This document shows, piece after piece, positions 9,922-18,794 of a stretch of DNA of 64,000 bases. The position numbers and the translations under genes were made by a program. Source of the stretch: Agaribacillus sp965228415 (GTDB taxonomy: Bacteria; Bacteroidota; Bacteroidia; Cytophagales; Cyclobacteriaceae); assembly GCA_965228415.1 (NCBI GenBank), contig OZ245814.1:1922001-1986000 (forward strand), given 5' to 3'. The first letter of the stretch is position 1; each line of letters starts with the position of its first letter. The notes beneath the pieces are model-generated. The model was not told where the DNA came from. It ran no database searches and saw only the letters and a program-made list of their open reading frames with translations.

Positions 9922-10467
9922 ATGAAATCATTGATACTGTTGATTATTCTTTTCCTGGGCGTTTCCTGTCATAATAGGTATAAAAAATTGTATAAAGAGG
10001 ATTATAACTTAACCCCTTCTGAAAGCATCAGCATATTATCAGGGGACAATCAACAGCGTTGGAAGATCATTGAGCGAAGGGTCAACGGCCATTATACGCA
10101 TTTGGGGGGCTGCAAACTTGATTACAGGGCAATTTTTAACGTAAACGGACAATACGAACCTGGTGTGGAAGCAGGAAAAGCATTCTGCGGGGAAGCGCTT
10201 TTTCTTCAAAATACAGCGGGGATGCAAGTCCCTGACGGCAAACCTTTCTCTTATTATTTCGATCAGAAAGAACCCTTTCTTTACATTAAAACAGATACAA
10301 TGCTCGCGGCTTACAAAGTTTTTAAGATCGTTCCTGACACGATGATCATTGGGTCATATAGTTATGCTGAATGGGATCCGGTAAAAAATAAAACCAATAA
10401 AATGTTTGTTGTTGAGACGTTGATCCCCGAACATATTCCAAACACCACACGCTACAAACATTTATAG
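9922..10467 (+). CDS. Hypothetical lipoprotein
   Basis: 181 residues. The N-terminus MKSLILLIILFLGVSC is a lipoprotein signal with Cys16 as the predicted lipidated residue. The mature part is mixed beta-type sequence with a tyrosine-rich middle and no motif I recognise. It contains two further cysteines (GGCKLDY, KAFCGEAL). It stands alone between divergent and convergent neighbours, so context gives no function. Probably exported and anchored to a membrane. Real gene status rests on the clear signal peptide and full-length open frame. Confidence 0.7.
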   Translation: MKSLILLIILFLGVSCHNRYKKLYKEDYNLTPSESISILSGDNQQRWKIIERRVNGHYTHLGGCKLDYRAIFNVNGQYEPGVEAGKAFCGEALFLQNTAGMQVPDGKPFSYYFDQKEPFLYIKTDTMLAAYKVFKIVPDTMIIGSYSYAEWDPVKNKTNKMFVVETLIPEHIPNTTRYKHL

Positions 10468-10564
10468 TCGCTATCGGCAAATGCAAATTTGCTGGTTATA
10501 TAGTAAATTCAACTTATCAATCGCTGTCGGTGTTCAGACAGGCAGATAAACAAGAAATTGCCAA

Positions 10565-11092
10565 CTAACGTGCCATCTTCTTTCCGGTCAGCAATTCCTC
10601 ATAAATTTCATAGTTCTCCGTGTCATAACAGACAAAATGCACGGCAATCGAGGGGTCTTCCCGAAGGAACAAGGTAACGCATTTAATTGCAATTTCCGCC
10701 GCTTTTACTTTTGGGAACCTGTATATGCCGGTACTAATGTTGGGAAATGCCACCGAACTTAAGTTATTTTCCCTGGCCAGCAGCAAGCTATTTTGATACG
10801 CATTATAAAGGAGCTCTTCCTCTCCCTGCCGTCCATCCTGCCAAACCGGCCCAACGGTATGAATAACAAAACGCGCCGGCAAGTTGCCTGCCGCGGTGAT
10901 AACGGCCTCACCCACCTTACAGCCGCCTTGCCGCGACCTTATCTTTCGACAATCTTCCAATATTTCCGGGCCACCTGCCTTATGGATGGCACCATCTACG
11001 CCTCCCCCACCCAACAGGCTGGTATTAGCGGCGTTGACAATGGCGTCAACTTCGATTTTGGTGATATCACCATTTAACAGATTTATATTCAT
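10565..11092 (-). CDS. Macrodomain protein (O-acetyl-ADP-ribose deacetylase, YmdB-like)
   Basis: 175 residues from MNINLLNGDITKIE. An ATG eight codons upstream is in frame but precedes the conserved fold start. Macrodomain landmarks are complete: NGDIT, AIVNAANTSLLGGGGVDGAIHKAGG (ADP-ribose binding loop), GEAVITAAGNLPARFVIHTVGP, and FPNISTGIYRFP for the second phosphate loop. These match the MacroD/YmdB group that hydrolyses O-acetyl-ADP-ribose and mono-ADP-ribose from acidic residues. Located 50 bp after the DUF502 gene on the same strand. No NAD-dependent deacetylase or ART toxin is nearby, so the substrate in the cell is not indicated. Confidence 0.92.
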   Translation of the reverse strand: MNINLLNGDITKIEVDAIVNAANTSLLGGGGVDGAIHKAGGPEILEDCRKIRSRQGGCKVGEAVITAAGNLPARFVIHTVGPVWQDGRQGEEELLYNAYQNSLLLARENNLSSVAFPNISTGIYRFPKVKAAEIAIKCVTLFLREDPSIAVHFVCYDTENYEIYEELLTGKKMAR

Positions 11093-11142
11093 AGTCTTAA
11101 TTATTGATAAATACAATAAATAACTAGAATCTTCCGAAAATA

Positions 11143-11763
11143 TTAGTTTTTTCGGTCAAATGCCGCTTCCGGGATGGCCGTTGCCCCTCCGGACACGATG
11201 AATTTCATAAAATGCGTTCTGGACACCTCTATACGTTTTACGCTGGATCTGGGAACGATATAGAAGTTCCCGGAAAAATTGTAGGAATGGGGCAAATAAA
11301 CGGCAACCATGTCTTCAAGCCCCAGGTTGGATAGGTTATCCTGCGTAATAAAACCCAATCTTTGAATACCTTTTTCCGGATCCATCGCTACAATAACGGG
11401 TTTATTAAATTTTTTCTGCTCGCCAACAAAGGCCCCCATTAGCTCTTTTAACGATGAATAAAGAAGGCTGATAAAGGGTATTTTGAGAATGCCGCGTTCA
11501 AAGTATTCAAAGACTCCTTTAATCACAATAGTAGAAGTGAGATAGCCCACCAGCGTGATAGTACCCAAAACGATAATCAATCCCAGTCCCGGAATATTAA
11601 TAGCCGGTATGAGGCCATCCAGCCAATTTAAAGCGAAAATGATAATATAGAGCGTTAAAGCAATGGGTGCCAGAACCAAAAGTCCTTTGAAAAAATAATT
11701 CAGGACCTTACTGAAGGTTACTTTTTCAGGTTGGTATTTTATAGGGTGATTCATTTGGTGCAT
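11143..11763 (-). CDS. DUF502 family inner-membrane protein
   Basis: 206 residues. Two hydrophobic segments, about 24-50 (FKGLLVLAPIALTLYIIIFAL) and 60-85 (GLGLIIVLGTITLVGYLTS), are followed by a soluble domain with the DUF502 hallmarks IPFISLLYSSLKEL, near-C-terminal VPRSSVKRIEVS, and SGGATAIPE. Family function is unknown; homologues are widespread single-copy membrane proteins. A strong terminator separates it from the nqr operon upstream, so it is transcribed independently, possibly with the macrodomain gene 50 bp downstream. An alternative ATG lies three codons in. Confidence 0.87.
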   Translation of the reverse strand: MHQMNHPIKYQPEKVTFSKVLNYFFKGLLVLAPIALTLYIIIFALNWLDGLIPAINIPGLGLIIVLGTITLVGYLTSTIVIKGVFEYFERGILKIPFISLLYSSLKELMGAFVGEQKKFNKPVIVAMDPEKGIQRLGFITQDNLSNLGLEDMVAVYLPHSYNFSGNFYIVPRSSVKRIEVSRTHFMKFIVSGGATAIPEAAFDRKN

Positions 11764-11810
11764 GTTTAAAGTTAAATGAGTAAACGTAGATGGTCAAAAA
11801 ATGATTAATA

Positions 11811-11843
11811 AAAAAGCCCTGACTTTAAAGGCCAGGGCTTTTT
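11811..11843 (-). terminator. Terminator after nqrE
   Basis: An 11-bp perfect stem (AAAAAGCCCTG and CAGGGCTTTTT) with an 11-nt loop. A-run on one side and T-run on the other make it usable in both directions. It lies about 20 bp past the nqrE stop codon and before the DUF502 gene, so it ends the nqrABCDE transcript. Confidence 0.85.
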
Positions 11844-11865
11844 AAAAGTCTTATGATTTATGCTG

Positions 11866-12483
11866 TCAGATTTTAATACCAATAAAAGACAGGAAACCAA
11901 GCCCCATAAGGCCGGTAATGATCATGGTGATTCCCAAACCTTTAAGGGGTGCAGGAACATTTGAATATTTGATTTTTTCTCTGATAGCAGCCAGGGCAAT
12001 AATGGCTAAGAACCAGCCAATTCCCGAAGAAAATCCATAAACCGTGGCTTCGGACAAGGTAAATTCTTTTTGCACCATAAATAGGGAAGATCCTAAAATA
12101 GCACAGTTCACTGCAATCAGAGGCAGGAATATACCCAGGGATCCATACAAACCAGGTGAAAATTTTTCAATAACCATTTCCACCAATTGTACCATAGCTG
12201 CAATGATGGCAATGAACATAATAAACTGCAGGAAACTAAGGTCTACACCGATAAAATCGGCGCTAATCCAGCTTAAAGCACCCTCTTTTAATATATACTC
12301 CAGCAATATCCAGTTGACAGGAACTGTGATGGTAAGTACAAATATGACTGCCATTCCCAAACCAAATGCGGTAGTAACTTTCTTGGAAACAGCCAGAAAA
12401 GAACACATGCCCAAAAAATAGGCAAATACCATGTTCTCGACGAAAATTGATTTGATACCCAGATTGAATAAACTCTCCAACAT
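11866..12483 (-). CDS. nqrE: Na+-translocating NADH:quinone reductase subunit E
   Basis: 205 residues, the family length, with six hydrophobic segments and typical NqrE sequence: FVENMVFAYFLGMCSFLAVSKK near the start with the conserved membrane cysteine, then FIAIIAAMVQLVEMVIEK, LPLIAVNCAILGSSLFM with a second conserved cysteine, and SGIGWFLAIIALAAIREK. In Vibrio NQR, cysteines of NqrD and NqrE bind an intramembrane iron centre; the equivalent cysteines are present here. Last gene of the nqrABCDE operon, 14 bp after nqrD, followed by a strong terminator. The usual sixth gene nqrF is not downstream. Confidence 0.95.
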   Translation of the reverse strand: MLESLFNLGIKSIFVENMVFAYFLGMCSFLAVSKKVTTAFGLGMAVIFVLTITVPVNWILLEYILKEGALSWISADFIGVDLSFLQFIMFIAIIAAMVQLVEMVIEKFSPGLYGSLGIFLPLIAVNCAILGSSLFMVQKEFTLSEATVYGFSSGIGWFLAIIALAAIREKIKYSNVPAPLKGLGITMIITGLMGLGFLSFIGIKI

Positions 12484-12497
12484 GATTATTTAATATT

Positions 12498-13169
12498 TTA
12501 GTGTTCTACGTAACCGTTTTTATAGCGCTGAACCCATATGATCAGCCCTAAGATAATAAATGCACCGATAGGGCTTACCATTAGTCCGTTGGCCTGATAA
12601 CTGCTCCAGCCAATGGCTTCGAAAACCTTGAAGTCAAAAATAGATCCCGATCCAAACAACTCCCGGAAGAATGCTACCGCCAGGATGATCCACGAATAGC
12701 CAAAACCACTTCCCAGTCCGTCCAGTACCGAATCCCATGGCTTATTGCCCATCGCAAATGCTTCGAGGCGCCCCATGATAATACAATTTGTAATAATCAA
12801 CCCTACATAAACCCCAACTACCTTGGCAACGTCATACAAATAGGCTCTCAGCACCTGGTCAACCAAAATAACCAGCGAAGCCACTACCGCTAACTGCACA
12901 ATAATCCTGACGCGATTGGGAATAACATTTCGCAAAATTGAAATGATTAAATTGGAAAAAACCGTCACAAAAATCACGGCCAGCGCCATTACCAAAGTAG
13001 GCATCATTTTCACTGTCACTGCCAGTGCGGAACAAATACCCAAAACCTGAATGGTGATGGGATTGTCATCATTAAGCGGATCGGAAATAATCTTCCTACG
13101 CCTTTTCGAGAGCAACGATTCGGTCTCTTTTACTTCTACTTCCAGTTGTTCGACTGTTTCCGTACTCAT
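12498..13169 (-). CDS. nqrD: Na+-translocating NADH:quinone reductase subunit D
   Basis: 223 residues with about six membrane spans. Diagnostic stretches are DNPITIQVLGICSALAVT (conserved cysteine of the intramembrane iron site), YVGLIITNCIIMGRLEAFA (second conserved cysteine) and LGSGFGYSWILLA-type sequence. The first 30 residues form a charged, glutamate-rich N-terminal extension. NqrD pairs with NqrE as a pseudo-symmetric dimer in the membrane. Lies 58 bp after nqrC and 14 bp before nqrE. Confidence 0.95.
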   Translation of the reverse strand: MSTETVEQLEVEVKETESLLSKRRRKIISDPLNDDNPITIQVLGICSALAVTVKMMPTLVMALAVIFVTVFSNLIISILRNVIPNRVRIIVQLAVVASLVILVDQVLRAYLYDVAKVVGVYVGLIITNCIIMGRLEAFAMGNKPWDSVLDGLGSGFGYSWIILAVAFFRELFGSGSIFDFKVFEAIGWSSYQANGLMVSPIGAFIILGLIIWVQRYKNGYVEH

Positions 13170-13227
13170 AATATTGGCAATAATTTTATTTAAGACTTAA
13201 ATTTTGATTATCTATCAGCTTATAAAA

Positions 13228-13983
13228 TTAGTTAAGGGCCACCGTTTCGCCTGCTTTAATTTTATCAATATATGCCTGGTAAAATTGTATATATTTCAAG
13301 ATCATTTCATTGACCCCATTACCCGTCAATGTAGCTCCGGACATGCCGTCTACTTCATGCTCGCCAAACAGGCTGGGATCACCTCTTTCGCCTTTTTTCA
13401 TTTCGATTCCCACCAAATTTCCGTTGGCATCAAACAGCTTTTTAGTTTTATACCTATCCTTCACTTCCTTGTCTGTGATTCTGGCCCCCAAACCCGGCGT
13501 TTCACCTTTGTGGTCCATCGCTATTCCCTTAACAGTGGTCAAATCCGGTGATACCGCTATATAACCCCAGATCTTATCCCACAGTCCATTCCCAAATAGT
13601 GGAAAAATATAGGCATCGACCTTGTTGGCATCCTTTTCATTCATATACAGAAAAACAGGCAATAACATATCTTCCGGATCCTTTTTAGATTGCTTTTCGA
13701 TACTGATTTTTTCAGCAATCAAAGGATTTCCGTCTTTATCGGTTTCTACCAGTTCACCTTCCAGATTAACAACAATAGAATTTGTTCTTGCATTGTAGGT
13801 ACCAATTACATCGGTTTCTGGTGTCAACTCCATTACCGAACTAAGAATTTGTTTTTTGGTATCCAGTTCAATGGCCTTGGTCTGCATGGGTTTTAATCCG
13901 ACAGCAGCAATTGAAAGCAAACCTCCCAGCACAACGGTGAGCGCTGTTGAGAATATGATGATATATAAATTAGACTGTTGCAC
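13228..13983 (-). CDS. nqrC: Na+-translocating NADH:quinone reductase subunit C
   Basis: 251 residues: one N-terminal membrane span (about 8-30) then a periplasmic FMN domain. The flavinylation motif is DGMSGAT at residues 212-218, with Thr218 the predicted site of covalent FMN attachment by ApbE. Other conserved parts are LWDKIWGYIAV, DHKGETPGLGARI and the C-terminal GNGV. Its start overlaps the end of nqrB by 14 bp, so translation is coupled. No apbE gene lies in the window, so the flavin transferase must be encoded elsewhere. Confidence 0.95.
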   Translation of the reverse strand: MQQSNLYIIIFSTALTVVLGGLLSIAAVGLKPMQTKAIELDTKKQILSSVMELTPETDVIGTYNARTNSIVVNLEGELVETDKDGNPLIAEKISIEKQSKKDPEDMLLPVFLYMNEKDANKVDAYIFPLFGNGLWDKIWGYIAVSPDLTTVKGIAMDHKGETPGLGARITDKEVKDRYKTKKLFDANGNLVGIEMKKGERGDPSLFGEHEVDGMSGATLTGNGVNEMILKYIQFYQAYIDKIKAGETVALN

Positions 13984-15166
13984 GTTGTAATCTTCTTTTT
14001 TTGTTCGCTTGTACTATATAATAATCAATTAATGGAGCAAATACATTCATTAACAAGATGGCCATCATGATTCCTTCCGGATAGGCAGGGTTCACAACCC
14101 TGATGATCACCGTGATAACGCCAATTAAAAACCCGTATATCCACTTACCGGTTTCAGTTTGTGCAGCGGTGACCGGGTCGGTCGCCATAAACACGGCACC
14201 AAACGCCAGGCCGCCAATCACCAGGTGGTATTCAGCAGGCATTTGCATATAAGTGTTAGCACCGATCAGGTTGAACAGCAACCCCGTAAGGTAGGCTCCT
14301 CCAAACACAGATACAATAATTTTCCAACTTCCCACACCGGTTAACACCAGGATCAAACCACCAATCAAAGCCATGATCACGGAAGTTTCTCCAATGGATC
14401 CAGGTATCTGTCCCCAAACCAGGTTACTAAAATCGAAGAGACCACTATGCCAGCTATTACTCAGGGCGTCTACAACAACAGCACCAGTATTGGATGCCTC
14501 AGCTGCAACAGCCAGGGCAGTAGCACCGGAATAACCATCGACAACCTGCGCATCTCCGATGTAAGTCCAGACATCTCCTGATAGATCGGTCGGGTAAGCA
14601 AAATATAAAAAAGCCCTCGCTGTAAGGGCCACATTGAGAATATTCATACCAGTTCCGCCAAAGGCTTCCTTTCCGATGACAACGGCAAATACGGTTGCCA
14701 GGGCCACCTGCCAAAGGGGTACCGTGGGTGGCATCACCAAAGGGATCAACATACCAGTGACTAGAAAACCTTCATTAATAGCATGTCTTCTAAAGGTAGC
14801 AAAGGTAAACTCGATGGTTAGTCCGGCCGCATATGAAACTACGACAACCGGTAGTACTTTCATTGCTCCGATTAAAAAGGAGTCGACACTTAAAAAAGCA
14901 ACATCCTCGCCCAGGGCAATGAAATGCTGGTAGCCAGCATTAATAATACCAAAAATCAGACACGGAATCATGGCGATGATCACCGTCATCATCATCCGTT
15001 TCATATCCACAGCATCTTTGATCTGAGTTCCGGTCGCCTTGGTAGTGCTTTTAGGTGTGTACAGGAGCGTCTCATGCGCTTCAAAAATATAATAGAACTT
15101 TTCCCACTTACCCCCTTTTTCAAAATGGGGCTTTTGCTTGTCCAAAAAGTTTCTTAATAATTTCAT
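13970..15166 (-). CDS. nqrB: Na+-translocating NADH:quinone reductase subunit B
   Basis: 398 residues, multi-spanning, the core Na+-conducting subunit. The FMN attachment motif DGYSGAT is at residues 210-216, with Thr216 the predicted modified residue. Conserved segments include KRMMMTVIIAMIPCLIFGI, NEGFLVTGMLIPLVMPP, GKEAFGGTGMNILNVAL (quinone/riboflavin region) and GGLAFGAVFMATDPVTA. Eight bp after nqrA and overlapping nqrC by 14 bp, so it is tightly operonic. Confidence 0.96.
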   Translation of the reverse strand: MKLLRNFLDKQKPHFEKGGKWEKFYYIFEAHETLLYTPKSTTKATGTQIKDAVDMKRMMMTVIIAMIPCLIFGIINAGYQHFIALGEDVAFLSVDSFLIGAMKVLPVVVVSYAAGLTIEFTFATFRRHAINEGFLVTGMLIPLVMPPTVPLWQVALATVFAVVIGKEAFGGTGMNILNVALTARAFLYFAYPTDLSGDVWTYIGDAQVVDGYSGATALAVAAEASNTGAVVVDALSNSWHSGLFDFSNLVWGQIPGSIGETSVIMALIGGLILVLTGVGSWKIIVSVFGGAYLTGLLFNLIGANTYMQMPAEYHLVIGGLAFGAVFMATDPVTAAQTETGKWIYGFLIGVITVIIRVVNPAYPEGIMMAILLMNVFAPLIDYYIVQANKKRRLQRATV

Positions 15167-15174
15167 TATATCGC

Positions 15175-16536
15175 TTAGCTATATTGCATTAAATTTAGTC
15201 CATCTCTTAAAATTGCCTGGATATCGTGTTTGGAAACATCAACAAACTCGCATAATGCCAGATCTTCCTCTATCACTTCGTATATTCCCAGCGCTTCCAT
15301 AGCATCAAAATCCTCAGCCATAATTGCCTTGATCAAATACATGGGCAATACATCCATTGGAATCACTCTTTCAAATACGCCTGTTTGCACAAAAGCCCTA
15401 TCTTCCCCATGTGTATTTGTGTCGACCACATAATCCTTTTTAGGCATCATGAAGGACAGCAGGCCAAAGGCCCGGTGGAAACTTAATTTTTTGGTACTGG
15501 GCAAAATCCACCCGAAGAACTCATGATAATCACCCTCGGGAATAACAGTCACCTGATTATCGTAAAATCCGGTATGATCTTCCTTCCCGATCTTTTTCCC
15601 TGTCAGCACATTTCCGGAAATGCATCTTACGTGATCTGATTTCAGGTTATTCTCAACAATTTTTTTGATCGAACCCCCTGTGTAAGTTTTGTAATATTGT
15701 GGGTTTTTCACCTCGGATCCTGTGAGGGCCACTAACCTGGAAGCATCGTACTTCCCTTCCAAAAACAGTTTGCCAATTTGTACCACACCAAACGGGCTAA
15801 CGGTCCAGACAGTATCGCCTTTTCTAATCGGATCGATATGGTGAATCTGAACACCAACATTTCCTGCCGGATGGGGCCCGGAAAATTTATTGATTTGGAT
15901 ATCTTTAGTTTGCGAGAACAATCCGGAGACTTCTGAATTTGCGTCAACATTCAGATGTATGGAAGGAGAAAATTTCCTTAACACAGCGATACCAGCTTCA
16001 AAATATTTGTCCTGGTCTTTAATCAGAAAATCGAAATCCGGGGCCAACGGGTTGGTATCGAAGGCTGAAATAAATATAGATTTGGGATGAGCTGCCGGAT
16101 CGGCAATTGTGCCGTAGGGTCGTTGAATGATATTGGGCCACACACCGCTGGCTATCATAGGATCCAGGCAATCTTCGGTTTTCAGGTTGACAATGTCAGA
16201 GATGGTGTAGGTGGGAAACTGGACATATTCTATCTCCTTATCAGCAAGAATAACAATTTCCAGTAACTTCCTTTTATCTCCCCTTTTTACGGCTACTACT
16301 TCTCCGCTAACCGGAGCTGTGTGCTTAATGTTGTCATTTTTTCCATCAATAAGAACCGGCGTTCCCGCTTTTACAGTGTCTCCCTCCCGAACTAAAACTT
16401 TGGGTCTTAAAATACCTTGAAAATCTGTGGGTTTTACAGCGTAAGTGTCAGGCTGTTCAACTCCCGCGATCTGTTTTTCAGCTTTCCCTGCCAGTTTGAT
16501 GTCAAATCCCTTTTTAAGCTTTACAAACTTCGACAT
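15175..16536 (-). CDS. nqrA: Na+-translocating NADH:quinone reductase subunit A
   Basis: 453 residues, the normal length of this cytoplasmic subunit involved in ubiquinone reduction. It begins KLKKGFDIKLAGKAE and contains the barrel-sandwich region typical of NqrA (KPTDFQGILRPKVLVREGDTV) and the GWILPSTKKLSFHRAFGLLSF segment. First gene of the operon. A TAATTTTG element lies about 40 bp upstream on the coding strand, but I see no well spaced -33 partner. Together with nqrBCDE it would couple NADH oxidation to Na+ export once joined by NqrF, which carries the FAD and 2Fe-2S centres. Confidence 0.96.
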   Translation of the reverse strand: MSKFVKLKKGFDIKLAGKAEKQIAGVEQPDTYAVKPTDFQGILRPKVLVREGDTVKAGTPVLIDGKNDNIKHTAPVSGEVVAVKRGDKRKLLEIVILADKEIEYVQFPTYTISDIVNLKTEDCLDPMIASGVWPNIIQRPYGTIADPAAHPKSIFISAFDTNPLAPDFDFLIKDQDKYFEAGIAVLRKFSPSIHLNVDANSEVSGLFSQTKDIQINKFSGPHPAGNVGVQIHHIDPIRKGDTVWTVSPFGVVQIGKLFLEGKYDASRLVALTGSEVKNPQYYKTYTGGSIKKIVENNLKSDHVRCISGNVLTGKKIGKEDHTGFYDNQVTVIPEGDYHEFFGWILPSTKKLSFHRAFGLLSFMMPKKDYVVDTNTHGEDRAFVQTGVFERVIPMDVLPMYLIKAIMAEDFDAMEALGIYEVIEEDLALCEFVDVSKHDIQAILRDGLNLMQYS

Positions 16537-16812
16537 AAAAGTTGTTATAAGTAATCAAAACGTTTAAAACGTGGCAAAATTAATAAAAATTTGAACAATA
16601 AAAATTTAATTAATGGGATTTAAATATTATTTAGAATAATTGTAAAAACCATTGTTCACAGAATAGGCTTGGCGAGTAAGAGTACGCGTGTGAGGGGTGC
16701 TTAGATCGGACGCTTTTGGATTGAACTAAACCAAAAGAATCCACGCTGTTCACCACCCGAAACATCGGGATTATCAGCTCATTCCACTCACTGCGAACCA
16801 TCTCCATTTCCA

Positions 16813-17709
16813 TTATTCCATCACGGGATCCAGATCCAGGGACCTGATCCGTTCCGCCACCTTTTCCATTAACCACATAGGCGTACTGGTGGCGCCACAA
16901 ATTCCCACCGAGTCGCCGGTTTCAAACCAGGCCAAATCCAGTTCCTCCTCGCTTTCTATAAAATAGCTTCTTTCATTTTCATGTTGGCATACACTAAATA
17001 AAGCCTTCCCATTTGAGCTTTTTTCCCCGCTAACAAAGACAATAACATCATGGTTACCGGCAAACTTCAGTAAATGCGGCTCCCGGTTGGATACCTGACG
17101 GCAAATGCTGTCATTCGCAATAAAGTCACCGTCTGTAAAATCCGTTTTTTCCCTGGCCAGCCTCTCTTGTATCAACGCCTTGATTTGATAAAAACCCCTG
17201 GTGCTTTTAGTTGTTTGACTAAACAGGATAACCGGACGCGAAAAATCAATCTTTCCCAAATCCTCTTCAGTGGTTACAATAATAGCCTCACCATTTGTTT
17301 GGCCGGTAATGCCGATCACCTCTGCATGCCCCTTTTTACCGTAAATAACAATCTGGCCATTTACTTTTCGCATTTGATCATAGGCATGTTTTACCCGATT
17401 CTGAAGCTTTAATACTACCGGGCACGATGCATCAACCAGCTCGAGGTTATTTTCCATCGCCGTTTTATAGGTTTCCGGGGGTTCACCATGGGCGCGGATA
17501 AGTACCTTGGCATCTCTAATATGCTGTAATTGATCGCGATTAATGATGCGCAACCCCTGATCATACAATCGTTTCACCTCCATGTCATTATGAACAATAT
17601 CGCCCAGGCAATATAAATGACCTTCTTCCCGCATTTCATCTTCTGCCATTTTAATGGCGAACTCAACGCCAAAACAATATCCTGAATTTTGATCTATATC
17701 TACAACCAT
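16813..17709 (-). CDS. ispH: 4-hydroxy-3-methylbut-2-enyl diphosphate reductase
   Basis: 298 residues. IspH (LytB) makes IPP and DMAPP in the last step of the MEP isoprenoid pathway. The three iron-sulfur cysteines are visible: Cys12 in NSGYCFGV, Cys96 in DASCPVV and Cys203 in NDSICRQVSNRE. Also present are IRAHGEPP and the SQTTKS segment near residue 165. The gene follows cmk with an 11-bp gap on the same strand, a pairing seen in several bacterial groups, so the two are probably co-transcribed. Confidence 0.96.
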   Translation of the reverse strand: MVVDIDQNSGYCFGVEFAIKMAEDEMREEGHLYCLGDIVHNDMEVKRLYDQGLRIINRDQLQHIRDAKVLIRAHGEPPETYKTAMENNLELVDASCPVVLKLQNRVKHAYDQMRKVNGQIVIYGKKGHAEVIGITGQTNGEAIIVTTEEDLGKIDFSRPVILFSQTTKSTRGFYQIKALIQERLAREKTDFTDGDFIANDSICRQVSNREPHLLKFAGNHDVIVFVSGEKSSNGKALFSVCQHENERSYFIESEEELDLAWFETGDSVGICGATSTPMWLMEKVAERIRSLDLDPVME

Positions 17710-17720
17710 AATCTAGCTGT

Positions 17721-18398
17721 TTAATTAATTATTTTTTCCGCCAATCGCATAATTTGATCGATTTGTTCCTCCATTGTCAGTTTTGTGGTGTCGATAACAT
17801 AAGCATCGTTGGCTTTCTTAAGAGGGCTTTCAGACCTGGTCGTATCGATGGCATCCCTGTGCTGTAAATTTTTTTTCACCTCATCAAACGTGATCATTTC
17901 ACCTTTTTCCAGCAATTCACGCTGACGCCTTTCGGCTCTTACATCAAAATCGGCAGTCATGAAAATTTTTAATTCCGCATCAGGAAAGACAAAAGATCCG
18001 ATATCTCTGCCATCCATGACAACAGCCTTATTTTTTCCTAATTTCCTCTGTTGGGCTACCATCGCCTTTCTTACCTTCCCAAGGGCGCTCACTTCACTGA
18101 CTTTCATAGAAACATCCATCCTCCTGATTTCTCCTTCAACGTTTAATCCATTCAAATAAGTTTCATTTATCCCGGTTGTCGGATTACATTTAAAGCCTAT
18201 ATGGATTTGATCCAGGGCTTTTTCTACATCTTTAGGATTGGTGAGGTTAATATAGTTGCGGATAAAAAACAATGTCACTGCTCGATACATGGCACCGGTG
18301 TCAATATAAATATACCCTAATCTGGAAGCTACCTCCTTAGCGGTAGAACTTTTCCCACAAGCAGAATAGCCATCTACAGCTATTACAATTTTTTTCAT
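17721..18398 (-). CDS. cmk: (d)CMP kinase
   Basis: 225 residues. Phosphorylates CMP/dCMP with ATP. P-loop GYSACGKSSTAKEVA at residues 9-23 has the serine-rich GKSS form common in Bacteroidota. YIDTGAMYRAVTLF follows. KAVVMDGRDIGSFVFPDAELKIFMTA near residue 128 and AERRQRELL with RDAIDTTRSESPL complete the family pattern. Upstream partner of ispH. Confidence 0.96.
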   Translation of the reverse strand: MKKIVIAVDGYSACGKSSTAKEVASRLGYIYIDTGAMYRAVTLFFIRNYINLTNPKDVEKALDQIHIGFKCNPTTGINETYLNGLNVEGEIRRMDVSMKVSEVSALGKVRKAMVAQQRKLGKNKAVVMDGRDIGSFVFPDAELKIFMTADFDVRAERRQRELLEKGEMITFDEVKKNLQHRDAIDTTRSESPLKKANDAYVIDTTKLTMEEQIDQIMRLAEKIIN

Positions 18399-18498
18399 CC
18401 AGGATAAAAAAATAACAACATTTAATACAGCAAGCGTTCAGTTTGCTCGCAAATATAATATAATATTGATAGCTTTAGTAGATGAAGTAATATATTCC

Positions 18499-18636
18499 TT
18501 AACAATCCTTTGTAGGGCACGGAATAGGCTTATTTTTTTTGAGTTTTTTACCCCGGTGCTGGGTGGAAGAACAAGCCGTAAAAAGCGATGACAAAACGAT
18601 CAATACCGTTAATATGATACTTATTTTCTTTTTCAA
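18499..18636 (-). CDS. Small lipoprotein with C-terminal CPTKDC motif (TTG start)
   Basis: A 45-codon frame missed by ORF calling because it is short and begins with TTG. It reads (M)KKKISIILTVLIVLSS then LFTACSS, a clean lipoprotein signal with Cys22 as the lipid site, then a basic stretch (QHRGKKLKKNK) and ends PIPCPTKDC. No ATG is available in frame upstream. The lipobox and the compact basic linker with two terminal cysteines four residues apart argue for a real gene. I recall short Bacteroidota lipoproteins with a similar C-terminal cysteine pair, but function is unknown. Lies 98 bp upstream of cmk on the same strand. Confidence 0.72.
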   Translation of the reverse strand: MKKKISIILTVLIVLSSLFTACSSTQHRGKKLKKNKPIPCPTKDC

Positions 18637-18794
18637 AGTGTTCGTTGTTATGATTGACAGGTACAAATATAACCCGATTTTAATAAGCTAATTTTTAATA
18701 CTTCTTATAAATTCACACACGTAAGAACATAACCGCGAATCACCGGGGATTATTGTACATTTATGCCCTTAAACTATTAACTGAAATAAGCACT

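Noticed and set aside
16631..16900. 89-codon minus-strand frame between nqrA and ispH
   Set aside because: It overlaps the 3' end of ispH in another frame and has no recognisable features; the intergenic part shows no gene.
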